A DNA stretch of 64,000 nt from Cedecea neteri. Lineage in GTDB: Bacteria > Pseudomonadota > Gammaproteobacteria > Enterobacterales > Enterobacteriaceae. This document shows, piece by piece, positions 8,908 to 18,069 of this stretch. Every line of letters starts with the position of its first letter. The first letter of the stretch is position 1. The position numbers and the translations under genes were made by a program. Below the pieces are notes generated by a model. The model was not told the origin of the DNA. It worked only from the letters and a program-made list of their open reading frames with translations, and made no database searches. Location of the stretch: positions 496,001-560,000 of the forward strand of contig NZ_CP009458.1 of assembly GCF_000758305.1 (NCBI RefSeq), read 5' to 3'.

Positions 8908-9495
8908 GGGTATTCCTTCATATATAAAACGCACATCGGAGTTATGCATCCTTCATGACTCCGTTTGAATCATCATCGGTCTTAAATGACCGCATAACGC
9001 ATTCCCCACATCCTGTGGGAATTCCTTAGAATGCTTAGTGGTTTCATTAGAATTAAAGACAAACGTTTCCCCAGCGCATTATTTAATGTGCCGAACGACG
9101 TTATCTTTAATAATTCAAGATGAAATTTTTATATATTCGTGATGGGTTACGAAGTGTGGCTAAATTAAGCCAAATTTGAATTAAGTAACAGATGCCAATT
9201 CTTTATGTTATATAAGCGCGGTCTTAATAAGACCTAAGAAATCACCAGGGAAACATTTCGGGAAAACGGGCAGAAAGGGATAAAAGGCTCGTTAATTTAG
9301 GGGGTTATATTGTTCTCTTAGCACCAGAATATTGTTCATTTTTTGTTAAATTTGTATGTTTTTTGTTTCATTCAAGAAAGAGGGTTTTGAACACCTAATG
9401 CGCAATACTGAGTGAAGTTGCCAAAAGGTTAAAGACGTTGCGCAAGCGATGATACACTGGAAGGCTTGCCCCGCACTTTGACCCAGGACTTCAGG
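8908..9495. promoter_or_regulatory. AT-rich divergent promoter region between fimA and nepI
   Basis: There are 588 bases with no gene. The part near fimA (about 9100-9400) has long A/T tracts typical of H-NS-sensitive fimbrial promoters. I see no pair of identical inverted repeats flanking about 300 bp, so there is no fimS-type invertible switch. The nepI end carries AGGA at 9485-9488 as ribosome binding site. Confidence 0.5.
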
Positions 9496-10677
9496 ATGAA
9501 TGAAACAGCCCCCCATGCCATTCCGGCAAACTCAATAACCCGCCCCAACTGGTCGGCGGTCTTTGCCATCGCGTTTTGCGTGGCCTGTCTGATTACCGTT
9601 GAGTTTTTGCCGGTTAGCCTGCTGACGCCGATGGCGCAGGAACTGAATATCTCCGAAGGCCTTGCCGGGCAATCGGTCACGGTCACCGCCTTTGTGGCGA
9701 TGTTTGCCAGCCTGTTTATCACCAACCTGATTGGGTCGACCGATCGCCGCCGCGTGGTGCTGCTTTTTGCTGTTTTGCTCACCGCCTCCTGCCTGCTGGT
9801 TTCGTTCGCGGGTAATTTTTCTCTGTTACTGCTTGGTCGAGCCTGCCTTGGGCTGGCGCTGGGCGGCTTCTGGGCCATGTCGGCCTCGCTGACCATGCGC
9901 CTTGTTCCCGCACGCACGGTGCCTAAGGCACTGTCCGTTATCTTCGGTGCCGTATCGATTGCCTTAGTGATTGCCGCCCCGCTGGGCAGCTTCCTTGGAG
10001 GGATCATCGGCTGGCGTAACGTCTTTAACGCCGCAGCCCTGATGGGTGTCGCCTGTATTATCTGGGTCTGGAAAGCGCTGCCTTCTCTGCCGGGCGAAGC
10101 CGCACACCAGAAGCAAAATATGTTTGGCCTGCTCAAACGTCCGGGCGTGCTGGCGGGTATGCTGGCTATTTTCATGGCGTTCGCCGGGCAATTCTCGTTC
10201 TTTACCTATATCCGCCCGGTGTATATGACCCTGTCAGGCTTTGACGTTGACGGCCTGACGCTGGTGCTGCTGAGCTTTGGTATCGCCAGCTTCGTCGGCA
10301 CCTCACTTTCCGCCCCGATCCTGAAACGCTCGCTCAAGCTGGCCCTGGCCTGTGCGCCGCTGATCCTTGCCATCAGCGCCGCGGTACTGGTGCTTTGGGG
10401 AGCAAACAAAGCCGTGGCATCGGTAATTGCCATTGTCTGGGGGCTGGCCTTTGCCCTGGTGCCGGTCGGCTGGTCAACGTGGATCACCCGCTCTCTGGCG
10501 GATCAGGCGGAAAAAGCCGGGTCGATTCAGGTGGCCGTGATCCAGTTGGCCAACACCTGCGGGGCGGCAATAGGCGGTCTGGCGCTGGATAACCTCGGCC
10601 TGCTGGCCCCGCTTATCCTGTCCGGCAGCCTGATGCTGCTCACGGCGGTGCTGGTTGCGGTGAAAGTTCGGGCTTAA
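9496..10677 (+). CDS. nepI: NepI, purine ribonucleoside efflux MFS transporter
   Basis: A 393-aa, 12-helix major facilitator protein, close to E. coli NepI (YicM) over its whole length, including ITRPNWSAVF at the N-terminus, the GRACLGLALGGFWAMSAS helix and PVGWSTWITRSLADQ. NepI exports inosine, guanosine and similar nucleosides across the inner membrane by proton antiport. The start is the ATG at 9496, with AGGA 7 nt upstream. In E. coli nepI lies next to yicN and close to uhpTCBA; in this window yicN-uhp are 46 kb away, so the old neighbourhood has been split. Confidence 0.93.
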   Translation: MNETAPHAIPANSITRPNWSAVFAIAFCVACLITVEFLPVSLLTPMAQELNISEGLAGQSVTVTAFVAMFASLFITNLIGSTDRRRVVLLFAVLLTASCLLVSFAGNFSLLLLGRACLGLALGGFWAMSASLTMRLVPARTVPKALSVIFGAVSIALVIAAPLGSFLGGIIGWRNVFNAAALMGVACIIWVWKALPSLPGEAAHQKQNMFGLLKRPGVLAGMLAIFMAFAGQFSFFTYIRPVYMTLSGFDVDGLTLVLLSFGIASFVGTSLSAPILKRSLKLALACAPLILAISAAVLVLWGANKAVASVIAIVWGLAFALVPVGWSTWITRSLADQAEKAGSIQVAVIQLANTCGAAIGGLALDNLGLLAPLILSGSLMLLTAVLVAVKVRA

Positions 10678-10685
10678 AAACAACT

Positions 10686-10719
10686 AAAAATAGCGCCTTG
10701 AATTAGGCGCTATTTTTTT
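10686..10719. terminator. Bidirectional terminator between nepI and tauD
   Basis: AAAAATAGCGCC / GGCGCTATTTTTTT with an 8-nt loop; A-run and T-run on the two sides serve both converging genes. Confidence 0.9.
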
Positions 10720-10720
10720 A

Positions 10721-11569
10721 TCAACCGCGCCAGAAAGGCTTATCCCCGAGGATTGTCGCGCGGTGCATAATACGGCGGGCCGGGAGGTAATCGGCGTTGG
10801 CGTAATGCTGCGTCACGCGGTTGTCCCAGATGGCAATATCATTTTGCTGCCAGCGCCAGCGCACCTGGAATTCAGGCTTGGTGATGTGGGCAAACAGGAA
10901 GCCCAGCAGCGTCTCGCTCTCTTTCTCCGTCAGATTAACAATGCGCGTGGTGAAGCCTTCATTGACGAACAGCGCCTGCTTGCCGCTGATCGGATGCGTG
11001 CGAATCACCGGATGGCGCAGCGGCGGGTTCTTCGCCACGGCTTCGCGCCAGCGCTGGTGTTCGACTTCGCTGTGGGCGTACTTGTACTCCTGGAACGATT
11101 TACGGAAATCGTGCTCCGCCTCCAGCCCGGACAACAGCTTTTTAAACGGTTCCGACAGCGCCTCATAAGCGGCAATCCCGCTGGTCCACAGCGTATCGCC
11201 ACCGGTTTCCGGCAACTGCTTCGCCGCCAGAATCGCCCCGGCAGGCGGCGTCTCAATAAAGGTCACGTCGGTGTGCCAGTTGTCGTTATCCGGCGGATTA
11301 TCGTTGTGGGTATCCAGCACGATAATTTCTTCCACACCTTCGGCATGTGGGTAAACCGGGTGAATATGCAGGTCACCGAAGCGCAGAGCCAGCGCGCGCT
11401 GTTGTGCGGGCGTGATTTCCTGTTCACGGAAGAACAGTACCTGGTGGCGGATCAGCGCGTGGTAAATCTGCTCGAACTGGTTGTCGCTCAGGCCGCGCGT
11501 TAAATCCACGCCGTCGACCTGCGCCCCGATATACGGCCCCAACGGCTTAATGTTCACTTTTTCACTCAT
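10721..11569 (-). CDS. tauD: TauD, taurine dioxygenase
   Basis: A 282-aa Fe(II)/2-oxoglutarate dioxygenase. It hydroxylates taurine, which then falls apart to sulfite and aminoacetaldehyde, giving the cell sulfur. The iron ligands H99 and D101 (in NWHTDVTF) and the distal His near 255 (VTQHYAN), plus the Arg pair in PARRIMHR that binds 2-oxoglutarate, are all present at E. coli-like positions. The start at 11569 overlaps the end of tauC in an ATGA-type junction, so it is translationally coupled. It is the last gene of tauABCD. The longer frame to 11632 merely reads into tauC. Confidence 0.95.
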   Translation of the reverse strand: MSEKVNIKPLGPYIGAQVDGVDLTRGLSDNQFEQIYHALIRHQVLFFREQEITPAQQRALALRFGDLHIHPVYPHAEGVEEIIVLDTHNDNPPDNDNWHTDVTFIETPPAGAILAAKQLPETGGDTLWTSGIAAYEALSEPFKKLLSGLEAEHDFRKSFQEYKYAHSEVEHQRWREAVAKNPPLRHPVIRTHPISGKQALFVNEGFTTRIVNLTEKESETLLGFLFAHITKPEFQVRWRWQQNDIAIWDNRVTQHYANADYLPARRIMHRATILGDKPFWRG

Positions 11570-12393
11570 TGCCCTTCTCCATGCCACGGGGTCAGGCGGC
11601 GCTGTAGCGCCCGCAGCCCCAGTTCTAAACAAAATGCGATGACGGCAATGACGCCGATCCCGGCCAGCACCACGTCGGTCGCGAGAAACTCACCGGCGGA
11701 CTGCACCATAAAGCCCAGCCCGCGCGTGGCGGCGATAAGCTCTGCGGCCACCAACGTGGACCAGCCCACGCCCAGCCCAATGCGGAACCCGGTCAGAATT
11801 TCCGGCAGCGCGCCCGGCAAAATCACGTGCCAGATAACCTGCCAGCGAGATGCCCCGAGCGCCTGAGCGGCACGAATGCGTACCTGCTTCGCGCTGCGCA
11901 CGCCCGCCATGGTGGACATGGCCACCGGCGCAAAAATCGCGAGATAAATCAGCAGGATTTTGGATGTTTCGCCGATGCCGAACCAAATCACCATCAGCGG
12001 CAAATAGGCCAGCGGCGGCACCGGGCGATAAAGCTCGATCAGCGGATCAAGAATGCCGCGCACGGTGGGACTCAACCCCATCGCAATGCCCACCGGAATA
12101 CCAATCAGTACCGCAGCGGCGAGCGCGGTAAGAATGCGCCCCAGGCTCGCGGCCAGGTGCTGCCACAGCGTGGCGTCCATAAAGCCCTGCGGCCCGGCGA
12201 TAGTGATAAGCTTCGCCAGCACCTGCCCCGGCGGCGGCAGAAACAGCGGGCTTATCCAGTGCTGCGCCGCTACCCACCACCACAGCAGCACCAACACCAC
12301 CAGCGTGGTTGCGCTCAGGGTAAGCTGGCGCGAAAACGGCCAGCGCCACGCAAATTTGCGGCGCACGGGTTTGTCCTGAATAACGACGCTCAT
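11566..12393 (-). CDS. tauC: TauC, taurine ABC transporter permease
   Basis: A 275-aa inner-membrane permease with about six helices and a BPD-transport EAA loop (ALGASRWQVIWHVILPGALPEILTG is the region, about residues 185-210) that docks to the ATPase TauB. The N-terminal cytoplasmic tail is rich in Lys/Arg. It overlaps tauB upstream by 4 bp and tauD downstream by 4 bp. Family: SsuC/TauC sulfonate permeases. Confidence 0.93.
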   Translation of the reverse strand: MSVVIQDKPVRRKFAWRWPFSRQLTLSATTLVVLVLLWWWVAAQHWISPLFLPPPGQVLAKLITIAGPQGFMDATLWQHLAASLGRILTALAAAVLIGIPVGIAMGLSPTVRGILDPLIELYRPVPPLAYLPLMVIWFGIGETSKILLIYLAIFAPVAMSTMAGVRSAKQVRIRAAQALGASRWQVIWHVILPGALPEILTGFRIGLGVGWSTLVAAELIAATRGLGFMVQSAGEFLATDVVLAGIGVIAVIAFCLELGLRALQRRLTPWHGEGQ

Positions 12394-13157
12394 AAGAAGC
12401 CCTCCCGCTGATCGAACACGCGGCTCAGCACGTATTCACGTTTGGCGATAAATTCCGGGTCAGATTTGATGCTGCGGCACGGCTCCCCGGCGGCAAAGCG
12501 GCGGCCAAAATCAAGCGGGAGCCGCTCCAGGACGCGGCCAGGGCCAGGCGATAGCAAGACCAGCTCCGTCGCCAGAAATACCGCTTCTTCAATGTCGTGG
12601 GTGATCAGCAGCACCTGCCGACGGCTTTCGTGCCACAGCTTCAGCAGCAGGGTTTGCATCTGCTCGCGGGTAAAGGCATCCAGCGCGCCAAAGGGCTCGT
12701 CCAGCAGCAAAAGCTGGGGCTTCGTCGCCAGCGCCCGGGCAATGCCTACCCGTTGCCGCTGCCCGCCGGAAAGCTGCCAGATGGCGTTTTTTGCCTTATC
12801 TTCCAGCCCTACTTTGCGCAGCATGTCGAGCGCAATCTCTTCCCGCTCGGGCTTAGCCTGCCCGGTAAGCTGCAGCCCGAAGGCCACGTTATGCAGCACC
12901 GAGCGCCAGGGCAGCAGTCCTTCATTCTGAAAAACAACCCCGCGCTCGGCGCCGGGGCCTGCAACCGTTTTGCCCTGCAGCGTAATGCTGCCGGAATGAT
13001 AGGGAACGAAACCGGCGATCAGGTTAAGCAGCGTGGTCTTACCGCAGCCGGAAGGGCCGAGCACCACCAGCAGTTCGCCCTCGTCCACCGTCAGATTAAT
13101 GTCGTCGAGTACCGGCTTGCCGCCGTACTCCGCGCTGAGATGCGAAACCTGTAGCAT
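12390..13157 (-). CDS. tauB: TauB, taurine ABC transporter ATPase
   Basis: A 255-aa ABC ATPase with Walker A GPSGCGKTT (34-42), Q-loop FQNEGLLPW (about 77), signature LSGGQRQRV (about 129), Walker B LLLLDEP (about 150) and a switch His in LITHDIEEA. It energises taurine import with TauA and TauC. The operon order tauA-B-C-D is standard, and the operon is normally activated by CysB/Cbl when sulfate is scarce; I did not identify those sites by eye. Confidence 0.95.
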   Translation of the reverse strand: MLQVSHLSAEYGGKPVLDDINLTVDEGELLVVLGPSGCGKTTLLNLIAGFVPYHSGSITLQGKTVAGPGAERGVVFQNEGLLPWRSVLHNVAFGLQLTGQAKPEREEIALDMLRKVGLEDKAKNAIWQLSGGQRQRVGIARALATKPQLLLLDEPFGALDAFTREQMQTLLLKLWHESRRQVLLITHDIEEAVFLATELVLLSPGPGRVLERLPLDFGRRFAAGEPCRSIKSDPEFIAKREYVLSRVFDQREGFL

Positions 13158-13172
13158 CGCCGTGTCTCCTGT

Positions 13173-14147
13173 TTACTGCGCCAGCGGCTTCACGAAGCGG
13201 TCGGTCACAAACTGGCTATAATCGGTGGCGACCGCCGGCACTTTGCCCTGCTCTTTCAGGAAGTGCGCGGTGTCCACGATGGCTTTGTTCACTGGGCCGC
13301 TAAGCTGCTCAACCTGCTGCTTCGCCGTCAGGTAGGTATTGCCTTTCACCAGCCCCGGGACGTCGCTTTCCGGCACGCCGCTCAGGCGCGAAAGCTTGCT
13401 CAGGTTGTCCGGTTGTTTAAGCCAGCCGTCCGGGTTGGTGAGATAGCTTTGCTGAGCAGCAACGGCGCTGCGGGCAAAAGCGGTGACCACATCGGGGTGT
13501 TTTTCGGCAAAGTCTTTACGCACAACCCAGACATCGAGCGTTGGGGAGCCCCATTGGCCCACCTGCGCCGAATCCGTCAGCACGTTGCCGTCTTTTTCCA
13601 GCTCGTTCACTGCCGGAGCCCAAACGTAAGCGGCGTCGATGTCCCCGCGCTGCCAGGCGGCGATGATTGCCGGAGGCTGAAGGTTAAGGATTTGCACCTG
13701 ATCCGGCTTGATGCCCCAATGTTTGAGGGAAGCCAGCAGGCTGTAATGGGTGGTGGAGATAAACGGCACGGCAATGCGTTTGCCGATCAAGTCCTGCGGC
13801 GATTTGATGCTTTTTTTGACCACCAGCGCTTCGGAGTTACCGAGCTGGGAGGCCAGCAGGAAGACTTCAATCGGCACATTCTGGCTGGCGGCAACGGCCA
13901 GCGGGCTGGAGCCGATATTGCCGATTTGCACATCGCCCGAGGCCAGCGCCCGCACCACGCTCGCGCCGCTGTCGAACTTACGCCATTCCACTTTCGCCCC
14001 GCTGTCTTTGGCAAAAGCATCATCGGCTTGCGCAACTTTGGCGGGTTCGGCGGAGGTTTGATACGCCACGGTGACGTCCACTGCGTGGGCCTGCGCTGCG
14101 ATTAAGGCCAGTGCAACCAGCCAGAGTGAGTGTCGTTTTGCTGCCAT
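13173..14147 (-). CDS. tauA: TauA, taurine-binding periplasmic protein
   Basis: A 324-aa solute-binding protein with a signal peptide (ALALIAAQAHA, about 1-22), then VDVTVAYQTSAEPAKVAQ as in E. coli TauA. It has the NitT/TauT family fold with conserved GNIGSSPLAVA and PAIIAAWQRGDIDAAYVWAP segments. It captures taurine for TauBC. First gene of the operon. The 173 bases upstream (14148-14320) are AT-rich and must hold the promoter. Confidence 0.95.
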   Translation of the reverse strand: MAAKRHSLWLVALALIAAQAHAVDVTVAYQTSAEPAKVAQADDAFAKDSGAKVEWRKFDSGASVVRALASGDVQIGNIGSSPLAVAASQNVPIEVFLLASQLGNSEALVVKKSIKSPQDLIGKRIAVPFISTTHYSLLASLKHWGIKPDQVQILNLQPPAIIAAWQRGDIDAAYVWAPAVNELEKDGNVLTDSAQVGQWGSPTLDVWVVRKDFAEKHPDVVTAFARSAVAAQQSYLTNPDGWLKQPDNLSKLSRLSGVPESDVPGLVKGNTYLTAKQQVEQLSGPVNKAIVDTAHFLKEQGKVPAVATDYSQFVTDRFVKPLAQ

Positions 14148-14320
14148 GATCCTGCTCCTGTCTCGGGGGAGAGAGCAGTATTTCCAACGGCAACGATTCC
14201 ATAAAAGAATAAAAAATTATCGCTAATGCCTTTCCGTCCTTAGAAAAAAAGTGGGCAAGGTTAGCTGCTGAGCGGGAATAACGCCGCCCGCAGATCGCGA
14301 GCGGGCAGAATTATATTAAC

Positions 14321-15772
14321 TTAAGTCAAATCAACGTTCTTGCTGCCAAAGCACCAGGTCATGATGAACCCGGCGATATAGGCGATAACAATCCCGGCAA
14401 CGTAAACCGCCATCCCGGCGAAGATCCCCTGATGAGAAGTCATCAACGGAATCGACACCAAACCTGACGGCCCAAACACCGTATTCAGCCCGACGGGCAG
14501 CCCCAGCCAGGCCACCAGCCCAATGAAGAACCCGCCGATCCCGCCGCCGATACAGGCGGTGATAAACGGCTTCAGGCGCGGCAGCGTCACACCGTAAATC
14601 AGCGGCTCGCCAATACCCAACAGGCCGGGAATAATCGCCCCTTTGATTTGAGTACGCAGGACCGAGCCTTTCGGCGAACGGGCAAACAGCGCCAGTGCCG
14701 CGCCCACCTGCCCCGCGCCGGCCATCGCCAGAATCGGGAACAGCGAGTTAAAGCCCTGGGCGTCCATCAGTGCGAAGTAGACCGGCACAAATCCCTGGTG
14801 AATACCAAACACCACGGCGATCAGGAACAGCCCGGCCAGAATCGCCGTGCCGAACGGGTTGCCGTTCAGGTGCATAAACAGCCACGACATGCCTTTGAAC
14901 AGCTCGCCGCCGATGGGCATGATCGCCACAAAGGTGATCGCCCCGGTGATCAATAAAGTGATCGTCGAAGTGAGGATCATATCCAGATTATCCGGGATCA
15001 TCCGCCGAACCTGACGTTCGATCCACGCCCCAAGCATACAGGCCAGCAGCACGCCAATAATGTTGCCACGCGGGTCGATAGCCAGCCCGAAGAAGGTATC
15101 CATCCCGGCGTAATAGCCCACTTTGCCTTCCGGCACGTAGCGCAGAATAAACAGCGAGGCGATGATCGCCCCGTTTACGCCGGTGCCGCCGAAAGCTTTC
15201 TGGGTGTTGAAGCCAATCAGAATACTCAGGAAGGTAAACAGCCCGATGCTGAACACCTTCATATAGGCGATAAGCTGGGTCAGCCAGGCCGCAGGCGTTG
15301 TGCCTTCAACGACCAGTGTTTGCTGCAGCAGCGTGGCAATCCCCAGCAGCAGCCCGGCGGCGATAAAGCCCGGGATCAGCGGCGTGAAGATAGTGGCAAA
15401 CTTAGTGAGGAAGTTATGCACCGCGCTGTTCTGCTTCGCCTTCATCTGCTGTTTGTTCTGGCTGGCGAGAGCGGCCAAATCCGCGCTTTCGCCATGCTCC
15501 GGCTCGCTCAAGCCCTCCTGCTTAAGCATCGAATTCATCAGCTCGCTGGCGGTTTGTGCTTTGCCCGGACCGAGAATAATTTGCAGCTGGTCGTCGCCGT
15601 TGACCACGCCCATCACGCCGGGAATTTTCTTCAGGTCGTCGTGCTGAACGAGATCTCTGTTTTTGAGCGTCAGCCTGAGGCGCGTCATGCAGTTGCCGCA
15701 GACAAGGATATTGCCGCTGCCGCCCGTCAGGCGCAGGATGTCTTCTATCATCGAGCCGGTGATTTTCGCCAT
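14321..15772 (-). CDS. murP: MurP, N-acetylmuramic acid PTS EIIBC component
   Basis: A 483-aa phosphotransferase-system permease. The N-terminal EIIB domain (1-90) holds the phospho-acceptor Cys28 in CGNCMTRLRL; the EIIC domain (about 115-480) has about ten membrane segments and the GIGEPLIYGV motif of glucose-family EIIC. There is no EIIA domain, so it must borrow EIIA-Glc (Crr), as in E. coli. It imports N-acetylmuramic acid from cell-wall turnover and releases MurNAc-6-phosphate for MurQ, which lies 2 bp upstream in the same operon. Confidence 0.94.
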   Translation of the reverse strand: MAKITGSMIEDILRLTGGSGNILVCGNCMTRLRLTLKNRDLVQHDDLKKIPGVMGVVNGDDQLQIILGPGKAQTASELMNSMLKQEGLSEPEHGESADLAALASQNKQQMKAKQNSAVHNFLTKFATIFTPLIPGFIAAGLLLGIATLLQQTLVVEGTTPAAWLTQLIAYMKVFSIGLFTFLSILIGFNTQKAFGGTGVNGAIIASLFILRYVPEGKVGYYAGMDTFFGLAIDPRGNIIGVLLACMLGAWIERQVRRMIPDNLDMILTSTITLLITGAITFVAIMPIGGELFKGMSWLFMHLNGNPFGTAILAGLFLIAVVFGIHQGFVPVYFALMDAQGFNSLFPILAMAGAGQVGAALALFARSPKGSVLRTQIKGAIIPGLLGIGEPLIYGVTLPRLKPFITACIGGGIGGFFIGLVAWLGLPVGLNTVFGPSGLVSIPLMTSHQGIFAGMAVYVAGIVIAYIAGFIMTWCFGSKNVDLT

Positions 15773-15774
15773 AG

Positions 15775-16683
15775 CTACCCGTTTAACCCCCGCAATGCTT
15801 CACGTATAAAGCCTTGTTTTTTCGCCAGCAGATCGCTTGCCTCTTCGGCTGACAGGCCGCTAAGCAGCATGAAGATCGCCGTTTTACAGTGGCGGCGGCA
15901 GGCGCTAAGCGCCGCCTCGGCCTGCTCCGGGCTGCATTCGGTCGCCGCCACCACAATATTGACCTGCCGCTGGATCAGCTTGGCATTGGTGGCTTCCACA
16001 TCCACCATCAGGTTGCCGTAGACTTTGCCACTGCGAATCATCGACCCGGTGGTGATCATATTCAGGATAAGCTTTTGCGCTGTCCCGGCCTTCATGCGCG
16101 AAGAGCCGGTGACGATTTCCGGGCCGACGACCGGTTCAATGGCGATATCCGCCGCCAGACTCATTTCGCTGCCCGGATTACAGGAAATCGCGGCCACGGT
16201 GGCACCCACGCTTTTTGCATAGGCCATGGCGCCCAGAACGTAAGGCGTGCGCCCGCTGGCGGCAATCCCCACCAGCACGTCACGCGCGCTGAAATTCAGG
16301 TTACGCAGATCCTGCTCGCCCATTTCGCGGTTGTCTTCGGCGTTTTCCACCGCCTGCAGAATGGCCGGATGCCCACCGGCAATCAGCCCGACGACCTGCT
16401 CACGCGGCGTGCCGAAAGTTGGCGGGCACTCACTTGCATCCAGGATGCCCAGCCGACCGGACGTCCCCGCACCGCTGTAAATCAGCCTGCCGCCCTGGGC
16501 GAAAGCCGCCACCACTTTATCGACAACCTGAGCGACCTGCGGCAGCGTGGCCTCCACCGCCAGCGGTACCTGCTTGTCTTCGTTATTGATAACTTTAAGC
16601 ATCTCTAAGGTTGGCAGCGTGTCGATTTCCGCGCTGGCCGGATTGCGGCCTTCGGTGACCAGTTTGGTTAAGTTAATTTTCAT
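15775..16683 (-). CDS. murQ: MurQ, N-acetylmuramic acid 6-phosphate etherase
   Basis: A 302-aa SIS-domain lyase. It cleaves the lactyl ether of MurNAc-6-phosphate to GlcNAc-6-phosphate and D-lactate. The SIS core (about 55-220) carries GAGTSGRLGILDASECPPTF, whose Glu is the catalytic acid of the family, and PEIVTGSSRMKAGTAQK. The start is taken as 16683 (MKINLTKL), matching homologues; the longer frame to 16752 would run back through the operator. It is followed directly by murP. Upstream lie two MurR-like operator sites, although no murR gene is next to it. Confidence 0.94.
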   Translation of the reverse strand: MKINLTKLVTEGRNPASAEIDTLPTLEMLKVINNEDKQVPLAVEATLPQVAQVVDKVVAAFAQGGRLIYSGAGTSGRLGILDASECPPTFGTPREQVVGLIAGGHPAILQAVENAEDNREMGEQDLRNLNFSARDVLVGIAASGRTPYVLGAMAYAKSVGATVAAISCNPGSEMSLAADIAIEPVVGPEIVTGSSRMKAGTAQKLILNMITTGSMIRSGKVYGNLMVDVEATNAKLIQRQVNIVVAATECSPEQAEAALSACRRHCKTAIFMLLSGLSAEEASDLLAKKQGFIREALRGLNG

Positions 16684-16720
16684 CGGGACATCCGTTATGT
16701 GTGTTCTGTTGTGCATAGTA

Positions 16721-16772
16721 TGGAATATTTTATTCCATGTGCGTGAACACAATCACGAATATTTTATTCCAT
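16721..16772. promoter_or_regulatory. Two MurR-type operator copies upstream of murQP
   Basis: A perfect palindrome TGGAATATTTTATTCCA lies at 16721-16737, and a second copy of its right-hand 15 bases, GAATATTTTATTCCA, at about 16758-16772. This is the architecture of the E. coli MurR (RpiR family) operators between murR and murQ. It sits 38 bp upstream of the murQ start, where a repressor would block transcription. The call rests on the repeat structure and on the gene downstream. Confidence 0.7.
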
Positions 16773-16836
16773 CGAACAGGGAATAGCAGAATAATTCAGG
16801 CGAGAAAGCCGCCCTTCCGAGCGGCAAAAGAGGGGA

Positions 16837-18027
16837 TCAGGCGATGCGGGCGAAACCGGCTTCCAGGTCAGCAATCAGTTCTTCAACGTTTTCCAGGCCA
16901 ACGTGCACGCGCACCAGCGTGCCGCTGAAGTCCACCTTGCCTGCCGGGCGAATCTGGTTCAGCTCTTCCGGCTGGTTGGCCAGGATCAGCGACTCAAACC
17001 CGCCCCAGGAATACGCCATATGGAACAGCGTGAAGTTGTCGAGATAGCCCGCAAGCTGCTCGTCTGTGAGGCGCTTTTTCAGCACGAAGGAGAACAGGCC
17101 GGAGCTGCCGGAAAAATCGCGTTCGAAAAACGCATGCCCCGGACATTCGGCCAGCGCAGGATGGTTAACCCGTTCCACCAGCGGATGAGCTGACAGCCAG
17201 CGGGCAATCGCGAGGCTGCTTTCTTCATGCTGCTTCAGCCTGACCCCCAGCGTGCGCAGGCCACGGGCAGCCATATACGCCGTATCGGCATCCAGCGTCT
17301 GGCCCATCAGGTACGAGTTTTCGCGCAGGCGATCCCAGCAGCGCTCGTTGGCAACCGCCGTTCCCAACATGCCGTCCGAATGGCCGATGGTGTATTTGGT
17401 CCCGGCCTGAATCGAGATATCTACACCATAATCCAGCGCGCGGAATAGCACCCCGGCGGCCCAGGTGTTGTCCAGCATGACAACAATTTCCGGGTTAACG
17501 GCGCGAATCGCCTTAATCATGCCGGGAACATCCTGAACCTCCATGGTAATTGAGCCCGGAGACTCAAGGAAAACGACGCGGGTATTGGGCTGGATAAGCT
17601 CAGCGATCCCGGCACCAATCAGCGGATCGTAATACGTCGTTGAGACATTGAATTTGTTCAGGATCTTATTGCAGAAATCCTGCGTGGGCTCGTAGGCCGC
17701 GCCGGTCATCAGGATATGATCCCCGCCGCTGACAAAAGCCAGGATCGCATTGGTAACCGCCGCCGCACCGCACGGATAAAGCGAGCACCCGGCACCACCC
17801 TCTAACTCCGTCATCGCCTTCTGGAAGGAAAAATGCGTCAGGGTGCCTCTGCGGCCATAGAACAGTTCGCCGTTTGCCCGGTTGGCAGTGGCAAATTTTT
17901 TGTCTTTTACGCTATCAAAAACCAGCGAGGAAGCGCGCTGAATCACCGTATTGACCGCGCCCTGGGTGTAGCGTTTTTCCCGCCCGGCGGTGACCAGTTG
18001 AGTTTCAAGATGATTTTTCTGTTTCAT
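16837..18027 (-). CDS. MetC-type cystathionine beta-lyase / C-S lyase
   Basis: A 396-aa Cys/Met-metabolism PLP enzyme, the same length as E. coli MetC (395) and close to it. The Schiff-base lysine is in QAGTKYTIGHSDG (about residue 210). It should cleave the C-beta-S bond of cystathionine or cystine, giving pyruvate, ammonia and a thiol. GGAG 6 nt upstream supports the start. Unlike the usual metC, it is not next to exbBD; it follows a dicarboxylate/amino-acid symporter gene in the same direction and a divergent LysR gene. It may be a second, catabolic lyase for an imported sulfur amino acid; whether another metC exists lies outside the window. I therefore do not assign the metC name firmly. 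Confidence 0.8.
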   Translation of the reverse strand: MKQKNHLETQLVTAGREKRYTQGAVNTVIQRASSLVFDSVKDKKFATANRANGELFYGRRGTLTHFSFQKAMTELEGGAGCSLYPCGAAAVTNAILAFVSGGDHILMTGAAYEPTQDFCNKILNKFNVSTTYYDPLIGAGIAELIQPNTRVVFLESPGSITMEVQDVPGMIKAIRAVNPEIVVMLDNTWAAGVLFRALDYGVDISIQAGTKYTIGHSDGMLGTAVANERCWDRLRENSYLMGQTLDADTAYMAARGLRTLGVRLKQHEESSLAIARWLSAHPLVERVNHPALAECPGHAFFERDFSGSSGLFSFVLKKRLTDEQLAGYLDNFTLFHMAYSWGGFESLILANQPEELNQIRPAGKVDFSGTLVRVHVGLENVEELIADLEAGFARIA

Positions 18028-18069
18028 AAAATTCTCCTGTTATTGCCTGATTCATTCCATTCAAAGGGC

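Noticed and set aside
8908..9495. A fimS-like invertible promoter upstream of fimA.
   Set aside because: No pair of matching inverted repeats about 300 bp apart and no recombinase gene nearby; fimZ/fimY presence fits the non-inverting Salmonella type.
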